Part shown: positions 1 to 14,200 of the stretch, one piece after another | Layout of the letters: the number at the start of each line of letters is the position of its first letter | Numbering within the stretch: position 1 is the first letter of the stretch | Made by a program: the position numbers and the translations under genes | DNA from: Unio delphinus | Taxonomy: Eukaryota > Mollusca > Bivalvia > Unionida > Unionidae | DNA: 64,000 nt | Direction of reading: 5' to 3' | Assembly: GCA_029339505.1 (NCBI GenBank) | Contig: JAQISU010000164.1 | Location: 868,001 to 932,000, forward strand | Notes under the pieces: generated by a model | What the model saw: only the letters and a program-made list of their open reading frames with translations | What the model was told of the DNA's origin: nothing | The model's database searches: none

Positions 1-309
1 TGGCCTGATCTGAAATCGCAGAATTCTCTGGCAGATCAAGGTCTATATTGTTTATTCTCCTGGTTTCTAAACAATAACAAAAAACTGCTCAGACCCAGAT
101 CTGTTGTAGTATTATGCAACAGATCTGTGCAGTTTGCATTTGGATATGATCTGTGAGTATACATGGTATTCTAGTACTGCCTTCTCCCATGGAAACTTTT
201 TTGTTTAATGGATAAAGCATCTTAGCCTAAACCAAAGAACAAGGCCCGTTGGAACAGGTGTAATGATAGTATCCAGGAATAGTATAATGGAGTTTAAGAG
301 AAATATGTA
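1..309. other. Intronic sequence (AP3D1 intron 9), nothing recognised
   Basis: This is downstream of the exon 9 donor on the minus strand. The first 50 bases can be read on the minus strand as a short acidic peptide, but there is no splice support and no collinear match to the expected next delta-adaptin segment. Confidence 0.4.
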
Positions 310-496
310 CAGTAGAACCCATTTTGAAAGACCCCCCCCCCCCCCCTTTCTGAAATAAAATTATGGTCTCTCAAGACAGGTGGTTTCTCAAAACAGGTCA
401 CAATGCTATATAATCATTAAATTTGTGCATTGAGAATATGGTCTCTCAAGACAGGTGGTCTCACATAGCAGTGGTCTTTCAAAACAAGTTTCACTG
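310..496. mobile_element. Tc1/mariner-type MITE (Tigger/pogo-like ends)
   Basis: A 187-bp element flanked by TA on both sides (308-309 and 497-498). The left end CAGTAGAACCCATTTTGAAA and the reverse complement of the right end CAGTGAAACTTGTTTTGAAA agree at 19 of 24 positions once the following GACC is included. The interior has a poly-C run at 332-346 and a 20-bp direct repeat (TGGTCTCTCAAGACAGGTGG) at about 364 and 438. No coding capacity. Confidence 0.6.
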
Positions 497-3072
497 TACA
501 GCCATAAAAAAAATCCCGGCAGTCACTCAATTCAATTAAAAGGAGATTTTTGTGCTATCCAGTAAAGTGATAAAAAGTTCAAAATAATAACAATATTTCT
601 AAGGGAGGAAATTATCAATCTATTGTCTGAGATGTTTTGCATAAAGTTAGGTTGTAGCAGTAAATGAAATAGTAAAAATGCAGTAGTTATACCTGTATGG
701 ATGCTGAATGGTTGGGGATGCCTGTAGATATAGAAATGAGTACTGTAAGTAAGAGAGGAGAAAAATTATGTGTCAGCAGGAAATATGTGTCAATATAAAC
801 AATGATTAGTCATAACAGATAATGCCTGTGAATTGATTATTTTTCATGGGATACAATAAACATGGATTTTGTGGTTGTTACAAACCATGTAAAACATTGT
901 GAATAATGATTCTGTGGAAAAGTAGGATGCCTTCCCTAATTCAAATATGTTAAGTACAATAAAGCCCGCCTGGAGACACCACACTTTCTGCCAACAAAAA
1001 GCTGTCATTCAAGTAAGTGGACATTCATTACAGGTCTGTGTCGTTTGCTATACTTGCATGCATTTATCTCAGAATAATTGTATATTGCAATAAAGATTGC
1101 CTAGTTGAAATAACTGCAGCAGTTCTGATCAGGCTCTGGGTAGATATGAAATATGTACAAATTAAATTGCAAAGCAGAATTAGGTCCTCCAGAAACAGAA
1201 TAAATTTATTAAGATATAAATTCACACAGTCTTAATTCATTAATTTACATAATCAATAAGATCTCAAACAGTTACACTATTAAGTTTCTGTTTTTAATAA
1301 CTGTAACATCAATGATGCAACAAACAAATGGAACTAATAGAATGACCAATGAATCAAATTGTTTGAAAAATGCTTGTAATTTATTTACAAGAAGACTTAA
1401 CTCGTTTAAAAAATTATGCATTTACCCGCAAGACTACTGATGAAACTAAGTACTTACCATACACAGTGTAAACCAAATTAACAGTTCTCAAATTTTTTAC
1501 TGTATGATACCAGCATTTACTTAGTTTTCACAATATACATAGAAATAGAACAAACCTCTGAATCATAAGCATCCCTGAATATTCCTTGGAAGAATGAATG
1601 ATAGCTAATACTAGGGATTTATTCAGTTTGACACATGTACATTAGGTAGGTTTATGGTTTGTAACATTTCACTACTTGTATATTTTAAGAAAAAATTAAC
1701 TAAACTCGCCACTTTAAAGCAAGGTTCATTTTTCTAAAAATCTGCACTCTGTCTGCAGACACCCTTAGCAATCAAGGCAAAAAAAAAGATTACATAAAGG
1801 TCAATTATTTTTTATCTTTTTCAGATTCTGTAATTCACAGTAATGTCAAAATGTACAATTTGTCAAAATTTAAGTCATGTCATTCTGAGCAATAGGTTAC
1901 TTATGATGGTGCTTGTATATATTAAAATCAATTTGCATACTGATTGTCATAAATGACAGCTGGTCACTTAAGACAGGTTTTAATGTCTCACCCAAAAAAT
2001 TAAATTTGTCATCAAACCATGAAAACTGCTAACCATAAAAATATGTGAATTCAAAGAATCTAATAAACTGACCATAAATAAGAACTTTAGCACCCATGAA
2101 CTTTTATCCAAATCAATGGTTCTCAGTTAAATAAATGTTTAGTGACCATCATTAAAATCATTAAGAAATACTGGACATCCTGAAGAATGTCTTGCATTGA
2201 ATAACATAACTAAAATGTGAAGGCAGATAAATGACATTTAGACAAATGGCAAGTATTATCTGGAAACAAATTTGTAATTACATTTTCAGTTACAATGTTA
2301 TGGCATGTATGATGGTATGCATTCTCTATTATCTAACATTTAAATCATATTTACTGTAAATACTTTAAATACAAGTCAGTCATGTTTTATATTTAACAGC
2401 AAGTTTCTTTAAAAAATTAAATAGGCTAAGTATAATTCAGTTTTTCAGAAATAAAAGAATTTTTCCTCACACAGTTTTTACAGTGATAATAAAGTACATG
2501 TTACATGTGATAACATATTAGAGACATCAGCATTTTAGTAAATCAATATGCATTATTAATATAACAAGAAAAATATGAAGTGATGTCCAGTTTAATTAGA
2601 CAATCTCAAGATTTATGTTTGTACAAGATGTAATATGCCACTACTGCAGAACAGAAAGTATAGAAAATTCATCTTTCCCTATGTTACAGTTTTACTGCTG
2701 TCCTAAAATAACGTAATTAAACAATCCATGGCCTCGACCACTGACATTTATACCATCCCATTCCCCGCCTAATATGTGAGAAATATGAAAATAATACATG
2801 ATGGTAACATAATAAATAATTATATAAATGTCCTGCATTGTCTGGTGTAAATTCATTTATGGTAATAATAGATATCACTTTTAGATCCAAAATATTTACC
2901 TACAGACCACCAAACTAAAATTTTACAACTGCTCTCTGTAATCATTGCCTCCGAGCTCCCAGACTTTAAGCATATATAAGATACATATATCTGATGATGA
3001 CTGCCTGATGAAAAAGGAAGATAATGCTGTAGAGAACAACTAAGGTTGATATCAAACAATTTGGGTTTGGTC
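497..3072. other. AT-rich intronic stretch, no feature recognised
   Basis: Within AP3D1 intron 9. No exon matching delta-adaptin, no long terminal repeats and no open frame with recognisable content on either strand. Confidence 0.5.
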
Positions 3073-3320
3073 TTGTGGGTTTTAATGTCATTTTGCAGCA
3101 CATGATAAACCATATATAGCAAGGAGCGTATCAGGTGGAGGAAAAATTCAATGATAAAAACCACCAACCCATGCAAAACCCTGGCAAGCTTTCTCACCTA
3201 CGTACATTGCCTAAACCTAGACTTGAGCAAGTATGAACAAAGGTGAGATGTGAGTTATTTGTAAAGACATGTGGGGCCCCTGATGTCAGTTGGACAGATG
3301 GACACTCTGACCACTCACCA
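3073..3320 (-). repeat. Family A tRNA-derived SINE, degenerate copy
   Basis: The minus strand keeps the family order: a damaged tRNA-like head near 3320, GAGAAAGCTTGCCAG in the body, and the tail 'TGTGCTGCAAAATGACATTAAAACCCAC'-like segment at its lower-coordinate end. Strongly diverged from the copy at 38197-38437. Confidence 0.55.
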
Positions 3321-4189
3321 TTTATGATATTCATTGCATGCAAAACAAAATGTCGAAGCAAAAATATGGAAAATTTTAAAAATTTGTTAAATGGCATAAA
3401 AATATAATCAGGTCATCTACACATGTAAAAGTGCAAACCAAAATTCCTATTGTCTATTTCAAGTGCTTCTGGCTAATTCATGCAAGATTTTGTCAAAAGG
3501 TGCACATCTAAAAAGATTTAAAATGCATAAACAATTAAACATGTGACATAATGGCATGAAAATCTAATTAGGTTATCCATTTATAAACATGATAAACTGT
3601 GCAACACTGCATGACTCAAAAGTTAAATAGCTTTTTGTATTATTGTGTCAAATCAGATGGACATAACAATGTGCAGACATATACCTATGCAAAAAAACAA
3701 AACAATCTGCCCTTCGGCCATTTCAGTAGGGTGTTAAACAAATCACATAGATACTGACGCGCAACCAAGAGTTCATCTACATTCCAGCAATCTGATTCAT
3801 AAATGAGTCTTATGGATGAAAGAAAAACAATAGGTTTTAAAATTATTAATAAAACGTTAAATTTTGCAAATCAAGATAAAACTATTCTGAAAAGTACAAG
3901 ATAAATACAATGTAATTTTTTTTAAACTAAGACAAAATTAATTTAACATGCAAATATCTTTTAGAATAAACTAAATGTCTTTAAATATTTAAAACATTCT
4001 AAAATGACTTAATATCCATTTTCCAAACAGATGAACTTCAATCTGATTTTACAGAAAAGATTAATAGACAAATATTTAACTCTTGGTACATTTTATAAGT
4101 AGCTCCTGCATAAAAAATTTAATATACTACTCTTAACTGTGAAGGTAAGTTCTTTGAACACAAATTCAAAGCTCTCAGCTCACTATTAT

Positions 4190-4333
4190 TACCCCCGGAA
4201 AGAACCACCAACCCTCGAGAAGCTTTCTCACATAACTACATTAGCCGAATCTTAAGACTTGAACCCACACAGACAGAGGTGAGATGGCAGTGATCCGTAA
4301 TGGAGAGCACTTTAGACCACTCTGGGTCCCCAT
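4190..4333 (-). repeat. Family A SINE, head and body (3'-truncated)
   Basis: The minus strand reads 'AGTGGTCTAAAGTGCTCTCC', then 'CGGATCACTGCCATCTCACC', then GTTCAAGTC (B-box-like) and GTGAGAAAGCTT. It matches the copies at 24716-24900 and 38197-38437 closely. The 3' tail is absent. Confidence 0.7.
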
Positions 4334-5202
4334 TATTATTTTAATGAAGCTCTTATATTATAACAGTAGTTACAATAAATAATGAAGCTGCCCACACCTC
4401 CATTTAAATAACCATACCATTTGTAATTCTGTTGGTTATATTGTATTTCCACATTATGAGCAATTAACTGTTTTCAGTATTTTCATTTCAGCTATTTAAA
4501 CCTTTAATAAATTAGAAATCAATTACAATTAAAATAAAAGGGAAACTGAGAATATGTAAATAATTTATCACCGTTTGTACTTGCATTGATGTAATGTGTC
4601 CTTAAGACGTGACTCTTCTGACTAGTTTCTCTTGAACAAGTCTGGGCCCAGTTTCATAAAATCTCAATATTTTTCTTTGATTTAAAATTTAATATCATAC
4701 TAACAACTATAGTCTTTAAAAACTTGGGAGTTTTATCTTTATCAATAGTAAACAAACAAAAAAAAACTAAAAGTAAACCACTCTATTTTTTATTGGACTA
4801 TATTACATCTTTGTTCAATCACAAATTAGTATGACGAAGTTAAGGCTATCTACATCAGGTTCAAATGGATCAGCATCAAACAGCATAAACAAAGATCTAC
4901 CACTTCATGATGTATCCAAGTGTCAGAATTTACAACAATCAATATCATTATCATTTCCAATATACTGAATAACTTCTATCCTTCAGACATTCTCAATCTG
5001 AGTATATATGACAAAAGTATTCATCCACAGTTTTGCACATAACAATGATTTCCAGATTGCGGTCCAGGCATGTGCCCAAATATGTTTAAACTCAATCTGC
5101 TGGCAGTTTAAGATTCATACTTTCAAAGTTTGTTTTCCCAGTGAAGTGAGGTATAAAAAAAAGGTAACTAAAAAAATACACCCAAGGCAAGCCCATACTT
5201 AC

Positions 5203-8200
5203 CTGCTATAACTGTGTTGATACATTCATATAACAATGACATTGCTGAGGTGCTGCAAAGACAAAAAATATATTTAATCTAATAGCACATACACGCATCT
5301 CAATACAAAAATATTTTTGTTTTTCTCAAAAATACAAGTTACAACATCTCTGCCCCACCATAATTTCTGAATCTGGGGAAATAAATCTATAATATAATAT
5401 CTTTAAGCAACTTACCAAATTATTGCTCCAACATTTTTGTACATGCCGTATTTAGGTATTAAATGCACGGTACTGACTGAAAGAAATATCCATAATTCAC
5501 ATCAGACTGGATGTAGGTGGAATTATCTCTGCTGTCTTGAATTTATTTCCAGTAAACTTGGGATATAACTCAACCCAAGAGAGTCCAAAAATGAAACTTA
5601 ATATATAAATTTCATAATAATAAATTAACTTTATTAGTGAAAATTCATGATTGATTGTGATCTAACTCCAACCCGGTTCATCTTGTTACACAGAATGTGT
5701 GTATGTGTGTGTGTGGTTTTTTTTTAACACAGCTTTAACAATTTTTAAGTTATATTGTCACACTGTCTGCAGTGTTTGAAGAAATCGGTCCCTTTTATTT
5801 ACCTTAGCAGTGTATTTTTCAATGTTTCTATGCATTGCAACTATTTGCTTAAAAGCATTAATAGAAGGATTTTTCAGATTTTTTTAGATTTACCACTGGG
5901 CATCGTGAACCATCTCAAGGTGACCTTACAATCAAACATTTCTGGTTATCAGATAATCAAGGGATAATAAAATGTAATCTACAGAAAAGAAAACAGACAG
6001 ACACACATGCATATGGGACACAATTGGTTTGTGATATTACAGTATTTTGTTACTGTTTTCCAACAAATCAATACAAGTTACCTATTCTTTAAACAGGTCC
6101 ATTTTTAAAGAAATTGGTCCCTTATATTTACCTTAGCAGTAAATGCTCAATGTTTCTATGCATTGCAACTATTTGCTTAAAAGCATAAATAGAAGGATTT
6201 TTCCTATTGAAACTGCAAGTATAAATGTAATATTTTTACTAAAATAAGCAATAAATTACACAAACTGTCCACTTGTTCACTTCCTCAAATTGCTTCTTTT
6301 TTGGACAAATGTATTTGATTTAATCTAAACTAAAATCTGATATATAAAATTTACTCAATGATCATCAATGATCCATTTTTAGTTCACATTTCAGTTTATT
6401 AAAGGAAATTGTAATGTCAACATTTCACCTATATACATTCTTAACCAGCTGTCATTTCAGTGTTTCTTTGATTATACCAGTAGTTGATAAACTGGTCTTC
6501 GGCTTCCAACAAGAATCAAAGCGATTGTTTATACCATGATATTGGCTTTGGCTACCGATACTAGTTACCATATTGCTGGTACCCCACTATTCTTTATCAT
6601 TAATCCACATCAATTATGTCCACTCCCTTCTCTGGATGTAAATAATGAATTTAACTGTAGGCATTGTTTTCATTGCTATAGTACTGGCACATTTTAATGA
6701 TTTGGGTATGTTTTGGTCAGTCTTTTCAGTCATAATTATTCATATAAATATCCACGTACAAATCATAAAACTTATCTCACAATGCCTCCCATCATATCAT
6801 GCAAGTCTTACACAGCAAACTTTAAACTGGAAGTTGTAAAGGTCATGGAAGAGAAAGGTGGGATTATGGCTGCTCACAGGAAATATGGTGTCAGTGAAAA
6901 ATGTGTCCAGGATTGGCATAAAGCTAAGGATGCTATGAGCTACAAAAAAAACCACAAAAAAAAACCAAAGAAAGCAAATCGTGGCTGCAAAGCAAAATGG
7001 ATTAATATTGAGGATAAATTAGAAGAATATGTCTTGACAAAACGTGCCGCATGTCGTGGAATGAAATGGAAACAGACTATATTGAGAAAATTTCCAATCC
7101 GAGCCCCGAGACACCTGCCATTTTTCATTGGATACAGATAACGAAGACTTCAAGAGATTTTCAGATATTGGAGGTGATTACTCTTAATCATTTTCTTAAT
7201 TAAAATGTGGAACAGTTCTACTACAGGTAATACAATGTATTACAGCACTGACGTGCTTTCAATTATAACTGACATAATAATATTACAAAAATGTTCATTT
7301 GTGTAAATTTGATACTGCATTTCACAGATATGTATTTTTATTTATTTTTCATTTGTATTTTTTTTTTGTTTTCTATCTCTTAATTTTCTCCACATTTCTG
7401 ATTTCCCTATGGAGAGCCTCAATTCCATATTAATAGCCTCAGTGAGTTTACCTCATCTGTTGAATCTTGCACTCAAGACTCGTGGGGAGACAAATAATAT
7501 AACCCCTAGGCTGGGATTTCATTGCCTCGGTCCAAACCCCAACATAGATTCTATATGTCCCATCTTCGAAAATAATTTCCCTTATGATCTTATTGATGTA
7601 GTTTTCTTTATTCAAGATTTAGAAAGTACTTACTCCCTCAAATTCATACCATCTAGCATTAGATCTTAATATAACACCTTATATGTATTTTTCCTCTCAT
7701 TTTCCTTTTTTTTTCTAGCTAAATTTTCCCCCGAGTTTCCCCATATGTTATTCAACAGTCCCCCCACCCCAATTTTCTATTATTTCCTGATCAATTTACC
7801 TTACCTTTTCCCCATTTCTCTTTTGTTATTCTAAAAGAGTAACATATAGTTTCAGATCTTATTTTCATTTTCAAAATTTCAATGATTTGATCATTACAGG
7901 AAAGAGTGTCATCTTTATTTCCCCCCATATGATATTCATTTACAGTGTCAGTTATACACTTTTTGACCAAATCAGTATACTCAATGTTCCTCAACAGATA
8001 GGCATTAAATTTCCAATATTCTTTTCCCCTTGGACACATTGAAAAAGCCACACTCAAAACAACAGCTGAATGATCAGTCTTATACTCTGATAAGATACAC
8101 ACATCATAACCTGTATTTATATGAATGTCATCCGATACAAGAAAGTAATCTAATCTTCTTTGTTTCAAGGGAGATGTTTACCTCCAGGTATACATCTTTA

Positions 8201-11200
8201 AGTCCTGATTGGAATTTTGCCATGGATCAAATCATCCAAATTCATTTTTCAGGTCTTGAATCACTGCCCTAGATTGTTGGTGTTTGCCATGTAAATTATT
8301 ATAAGTATCCAAATCTAAGTCTTGAACAGTATTCCAGTCTTCATTGATTGATCAATTCTATAATTTTTTTTACAGAAACTGTTCTTCTTAGCTCTGAGGG
8401 CTGCAATTCTACTAATTTACAAAAGAACAAATGAAAGAATATAGCTGAGATTTTACTATTTCATGGTCCTTATAAACATGCTGCTCTAATGATATCTTTA
8501 CCTTTCTAAAAACACTTCCCTTATGCTTTACTAAGGTTTTATATTAATAGCTGTATTATTATTTGAGCAAATACTGTGGTAATTTTCTGTAAAAAGCATT
8601 TTACTACAAATGAAGCAATATCTAAGGAGATACCTAACACATCTAATCAAAGACCTGTCAGTTCCCTCTCCTGACTAAATAAATACTGCCTAAAGTGCCA
8701 GTGAATTAATGCTTTCTTACTAGCTTTATTAAGACCATCAAGTTTGGTATAAATATGAGAAGAATGAACACTATGTTACAGGCATAGAGCAATAAAACTA
8801 CAAGTCAAAAATGATTTAACATGGCTCATGCAACATCCACCCTTTAGCAGCATTATCACTGTACAGTGGGACCCCGCTATAACCCGTCCCGTTATAACAC
8901 GAATTCGGATATAACATGGTCGTAGCATGGCTCCCGAAATTTCAGGCAATTTATTACAGATATTTTTCTCAAAGACCAAAAAAAAAAAAAATCTTTTAAG
9001 TATGAAAAAAAAAAAAGTCAAAAGTTTAATAATCATTCTCATACTTGTCTAAAAGGTGAGAAAAAGAACGTGTAGAAAATGTATTATCAAATTTCTTCTA
9101 GTTTTGTGCCAAAATAAACATCAGAAATATGAACCAATTGCTGGGCATACTGAAAACTTTGATCTTTGTTTATTGTTGAAAAATTACAGCTCATAAGTGT
9201 CAATATTATAATTACTGATTCCTGAGTAATGAAGCCATCGTGTCTACTTTGTGTTTGTCTTGAATGCATTCCGAATACAATCGTTGCTCTAATAATCTCC
9301 GATATATGTTCTCTTAATTTCATACACAATTAAGCAACAGCCAATGCAGTGGTGGATAAAAGATTCTCACCAGAATGTATAAATCAATTAATTTAAGTAC
9401 ATTGTTTATCATCAAAGTGAACTGTCGAGCTAAACTTGTTCAAATCAGGGGGAAACGATTTATACAGCATCAAAGAAACAAAAAGCCGCCAACATGTGTG
9501 CATGGCTTGGCGGTGTTGTTTTATGCAATCTGTTGACTAGTAAATTCGAATTCTGCAACTGAAAACTATAATTGACTTTGCCAAGAACAAACGTGACATT
9601 AGCAGAAAGCAGCTAAAAATCAAGAGTTTTTCAAAAAATATTAACTATTGACAGATGAGAAATGTAATGGTATAAAATGTATATATACGACACAGAGGTC
9701 TCAGAAATGCTTAATTACGCGTATTTGAAAGCAAATATTTGATCTGGGACACATAAATCACTCCATGCAGGAGTCATCCGTACGCATGCAAATAGCTGGG
9801 AGACAAAGTTAGTGTTAATTACTTTATCATTTTAGCTGTGCTGATATTTACAGTGACATAATTCAGTGGTTAAAATACAGCCAGTTCTGCCTGCTGTATT
9901 TATTAGAGTACATCAAAAGAACATGACGCAATAGCTGGGCGGCAAGTTCAAAGGACTTTGACTAGCAGCTTGGGTGGGAAAATGTGCTGAAATTTACAAT
10001 GACTGAATTCAGAGACAGAAAGATCCTGAGATGTACATGTAGTTATTATAAGAATACATTTTAGGTTCCATTATTTAATCTACGGACATGTACTATTTCA
10101 TCATTCATTACGTACACCCGTTACGTAATTTTTGTTATTTTCTTTTCACTGAATTCCGTCACATAATGATCTGGGACAAAATTATTGAATATTTTACATC
10201 CGTGTGTGGATATTTTTGATGGAAATATTTGTATTATAGATTATAGATGAATGTTACAAGATTCGCTGGTGAGTACATAGTGTTGATACTCTTTTCATGC
10301 AATAGATTATACATGTATATATAAATTAGACACGTGTATGTACCAATGCATGGTTCTCTGAATAAAGTAATATATTATATCTGCAATTTCTGTTACCACA
10401 GTAAATGTTTTTCTCATTTAATATATATTGATCAAAAATGGTAATTGTGCCATGCATTTTCGCACCCGTCTTTATGTACCCCCCCCCCCCCATTAAATCC
10501 AAAAATGTGTTGGTATTGTACATGGTTGCTTATAACACGGTCGGATTCTCTGGCTCCCAACTACCGTGTTATAGCGGGGTCCCACTGTATTTATAGTATA
10601 CTAATTCAGTCAGTCATAATACCGCAGTTTCAAGTAATCTTTATGAATCTAACACATTCAGTATATCTATGGCATGAAAAAACTGTCTTGAACTGATGGA
10701 GTAAATATAAACAATACAACAGTCTGCAGTCATCTTGATAAATCCGTACATAGTCTGAACTGATAACATTTTATGATTTAAATAAAATATAACACTATTC
10801 CAAAAGAACAAATATTGTTGTTTACAAAAACAAAGTTAGCAAACACCCACCTGTGAATAAGATTTGTTAAAGGTTCGATCAATTTCTTCCCTAGCCTTGG
10901 CTCTAAAGGTGTCAATGCACTGAACTAGAATAAATAAATAAAACAATTACAGAGAGAATTAAATTGATAAATAATCATGCTTTAACTCTATGACTATTGC
11001 AAGAAAATGGAACTGTTGGAAATATATACTAAGTAGTAAAGAGAACGTCTGAAACATCTGCAGACCTGCCAACCCTGACAACCATCTCAGTAAGGCAGTT
11101 TAATGGCCTGTGCCATCTCAACTTGACGTAATTATTGGAAATTTTTTCCATTTCACATGACAATGGCAATCATATCTCACACCAGGAGACATACTCAAAT

Positions 11201-14200
11201 TGACAAAGAATGCCCAATAAATGTACTCGTTTCCCTTCCTAGTTTTATTCACAAGAATCTTAAGATTCCTTTTCATTCTTTTGTTCAGATTATAAACACT
11301 TTATGAGGCTTATTTTCCATGTTGTCTTCAACATCCATCGCTTGCTGGATGCCATGTTTTTAAAAATTCTATAACCAACTGTTGGATCATGCAGATGCTT
11401 TGCATGAAAAAATATATACAGTTTAAAGCATCTGAGACACTGTTGTAAAGTTATTCTGGTTCCCTAACTCCACTAATTTGAATATGATACTATGATCCAA
11501 AATCAAACAACGATGAACCCAATCATCCAGATTTTTCCAGCAACAATCATATTCCAAAGTTTGTGCTTTTATTACATATGTCTATATTTTAAGGGTTATC
11601 TTTGTTAAAAATCATAAGGGTTGGCAGGTCTGCATTAGCCTCAGTAAACAATTCATAATGAAAAGTCAATTTGTTTGTTTTTACTTTCATTAAAGTCATA
11701 TTTAATTAATTTGAAAAGCAATAAGACACATTCTATAAATTAACTATATTTTGCACATGAATATTATGCGGATTGCTGAAAAGGGTTGCATGATATTCAA
11801 TTCAATTCCCTGTCAAGATAATTTACTTGAACCTCTTACATCTTGGTGACTGTATGATTATAACTGTTCAAAGCTTTAATACTCTTGCCTTATCACAGTC
11901 TATCCAAATAAAATGCCAGCATCTGTTAAACACCAGCAACAGTTTAAAGAAGACAATACGTTTTTTGATCTACAACATTTTTAAAATCGATATTATTCAA
12001 CAAAAACTAAAATATATCATCTAGACAGACTACAAAGTGTGTCCTGAAGAAACACATTAGTTTTAGATATTTTTAAAAAAACTGATACTCACCAATTTGA
12101 TGATTTTAATTAGAACCCAGTTATTAGAAGATGATGTCATCAATTTGAAAAAAAGAGGAGCTAAAGACAAGTAGTTCTTGGGATTTTTCCTGGCTAGCTC
12201 ACAGATGACATTCACTGCTGCTGACTGGACACCTGCAACAAATATTTCTGAATGTCACAAAATACAACCAAAGCTAGCACTATTAAACCTTATATAAGCT
12301 AGCAAGACCTGTTTTAAATTTGACCTACTATGGGATACTGACATTTAAGTGATTTGCACATAATGTAACACCAACTTAGCAGCTACTAGAATTATTAAAC
12401 TGAAGCCACAAACCTTACCAAAATCAGATTCTTTCATTAAATTATTGTTCTATTTTCAGGACACTTCTGCCGAAAAAAATGATGGACTAAGTAATTCCTA
12501 CATAAATTAGTATTCCATGATTTTCAATCTGCCTTTGGATGTGACCTTTTCAGATCACCTAAATTCCAAAGATCAAAATTCACTTTTGATACCCTTGTAC
12601 TGATAGGTACATTGCTTGCAAAGATTGGGTTGTCAAGTTAGTCACCTATGATATTACTCTGGGTGATTTCTGCATGTGAAAGAAGAAAATATAAACAGGG
12701 TGCTTTGTGTGTGCATATGAAATCTAGAATATATCTAACAATCAGAAAGAAACTCTACCAGGGTCTGCATCTTCCAATTTTTCTTTCAATCTTGGAAAAG
12801 CTGGTCGAAGTGCCTCTGGGAACTTTAGAAACACTTTGTACATGATTAGTACAGCCTTCTTCCTTAGGTATGGACGAGTTGATGTCATCTAAAAGATAAT
12901 TAATTGATGAAAATTATTTGATGAATCACAAACGCTTGATATTTATTGAAACCTTTTAACAACAAAAAAACCCCATAGAAAACACAGTTATGGGATCCCT
13001 TTGCATCAATTTGGTTCAGTCCAATTCCTTAGAGTTTTCATGAATGTAAGTTAAGTGGGTAAACATTAGATTTTTCCACCACCTCAAACTACTACCAGCA
13101 TCTCCAAATACTGACAGTTAAGATGATTTGTACAATTGTGTGAAAAATCAAGAAATGGTCACTGTCAGCTCTTATGTCAGGCATTTAACCGTAAACAGCA
13201 CAGTTTAACTGATAAAAATATTCAGTGTATCTGTCAGCATCAATGGATCTTAAGATTATGCATGACTGACCTCTCAGCTTGCAATTTCTGATGCTAAGAG
13301 GTATGTACAATATAATAGTACAACCTTCATTACATGTACTTCGAGGTAATATGAAAGTACAACAAATAAACTATTAAGATAAAAGACTTGTGCCCCTTAT
13401 CTGAAGGCATATCGATGAAGCTCACTAAGTATACATCCACTTTAATAAATGTATGTCATATGTTTCCCATGAAATCTTCCTACAAAATTAAACCTTCAAA
13501 ACTATCTTGCAGCAAATGGAAATAGTGTACAAGAATAAGTTTTTAATCAATTTTGAAAATGTTTAGACTGTCTTCCATAAGAAACTAGAAAGAACATTAG
13601 GAACAAAAATTAATGTTCTCTGTTCACATCAGACATATGTACTGTCTTCTAAGAATAATGATAATGGGGTTTCCTAAAAATAAATTTCAAAACATATAGC
13701 ATTTCTATATGGCAACTAAAGACCTACAAAGATCTGGTGACATACAGGTTATGACAAAATATGGATTCCTCTGGAAAGATGTGCACCAGCTTTTCTACAT
13801 GTGGTACTTGCCAATTTAGCACTGCTCGTAAACAGAGTCATGTACCTCTGCCTTGTGCAAATATTCAGGTAAAAGGCAAGCTATTATTCCCATAAAATGT
13901 GCATGCCAGTTAGTGTATAGTTTAGTGAATTTTTACTTACTTTAACTGGTGTGAGTTCTTGTTTACATACTGATTTTAGCAAGTTCCAAGTTCATTGAAA
14001 ATGACAAAACTCTCTTACCCAGGTTTGAAAACAGTGGATATCAAATCTGTGTAAATATGTAATGGACAAAAATGGCACTCCTCTAAATTGCTGCAACTTC
14101 ATCCTGAAGTGGAAAATGGTATCTCCATTTCAAGATAAGCTTATTTTCTAATGTCCAAGTCAACCATAATCATAACCTTACCAGAGTCATCAAATCATTG

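Noticed and set aside
1..54. Possible AP3D1 exon on the minus strand (acidic peptide resembling a later part of delta-adaptin)
   Set aside because: Not collinear with the next expected segment after exon 9, and no matching splice sites within the window.
2853..3397. Two minus-strand frames of 114 and 67 codons
   Set aside because: They lie over a degenerate SINE and have no family features.
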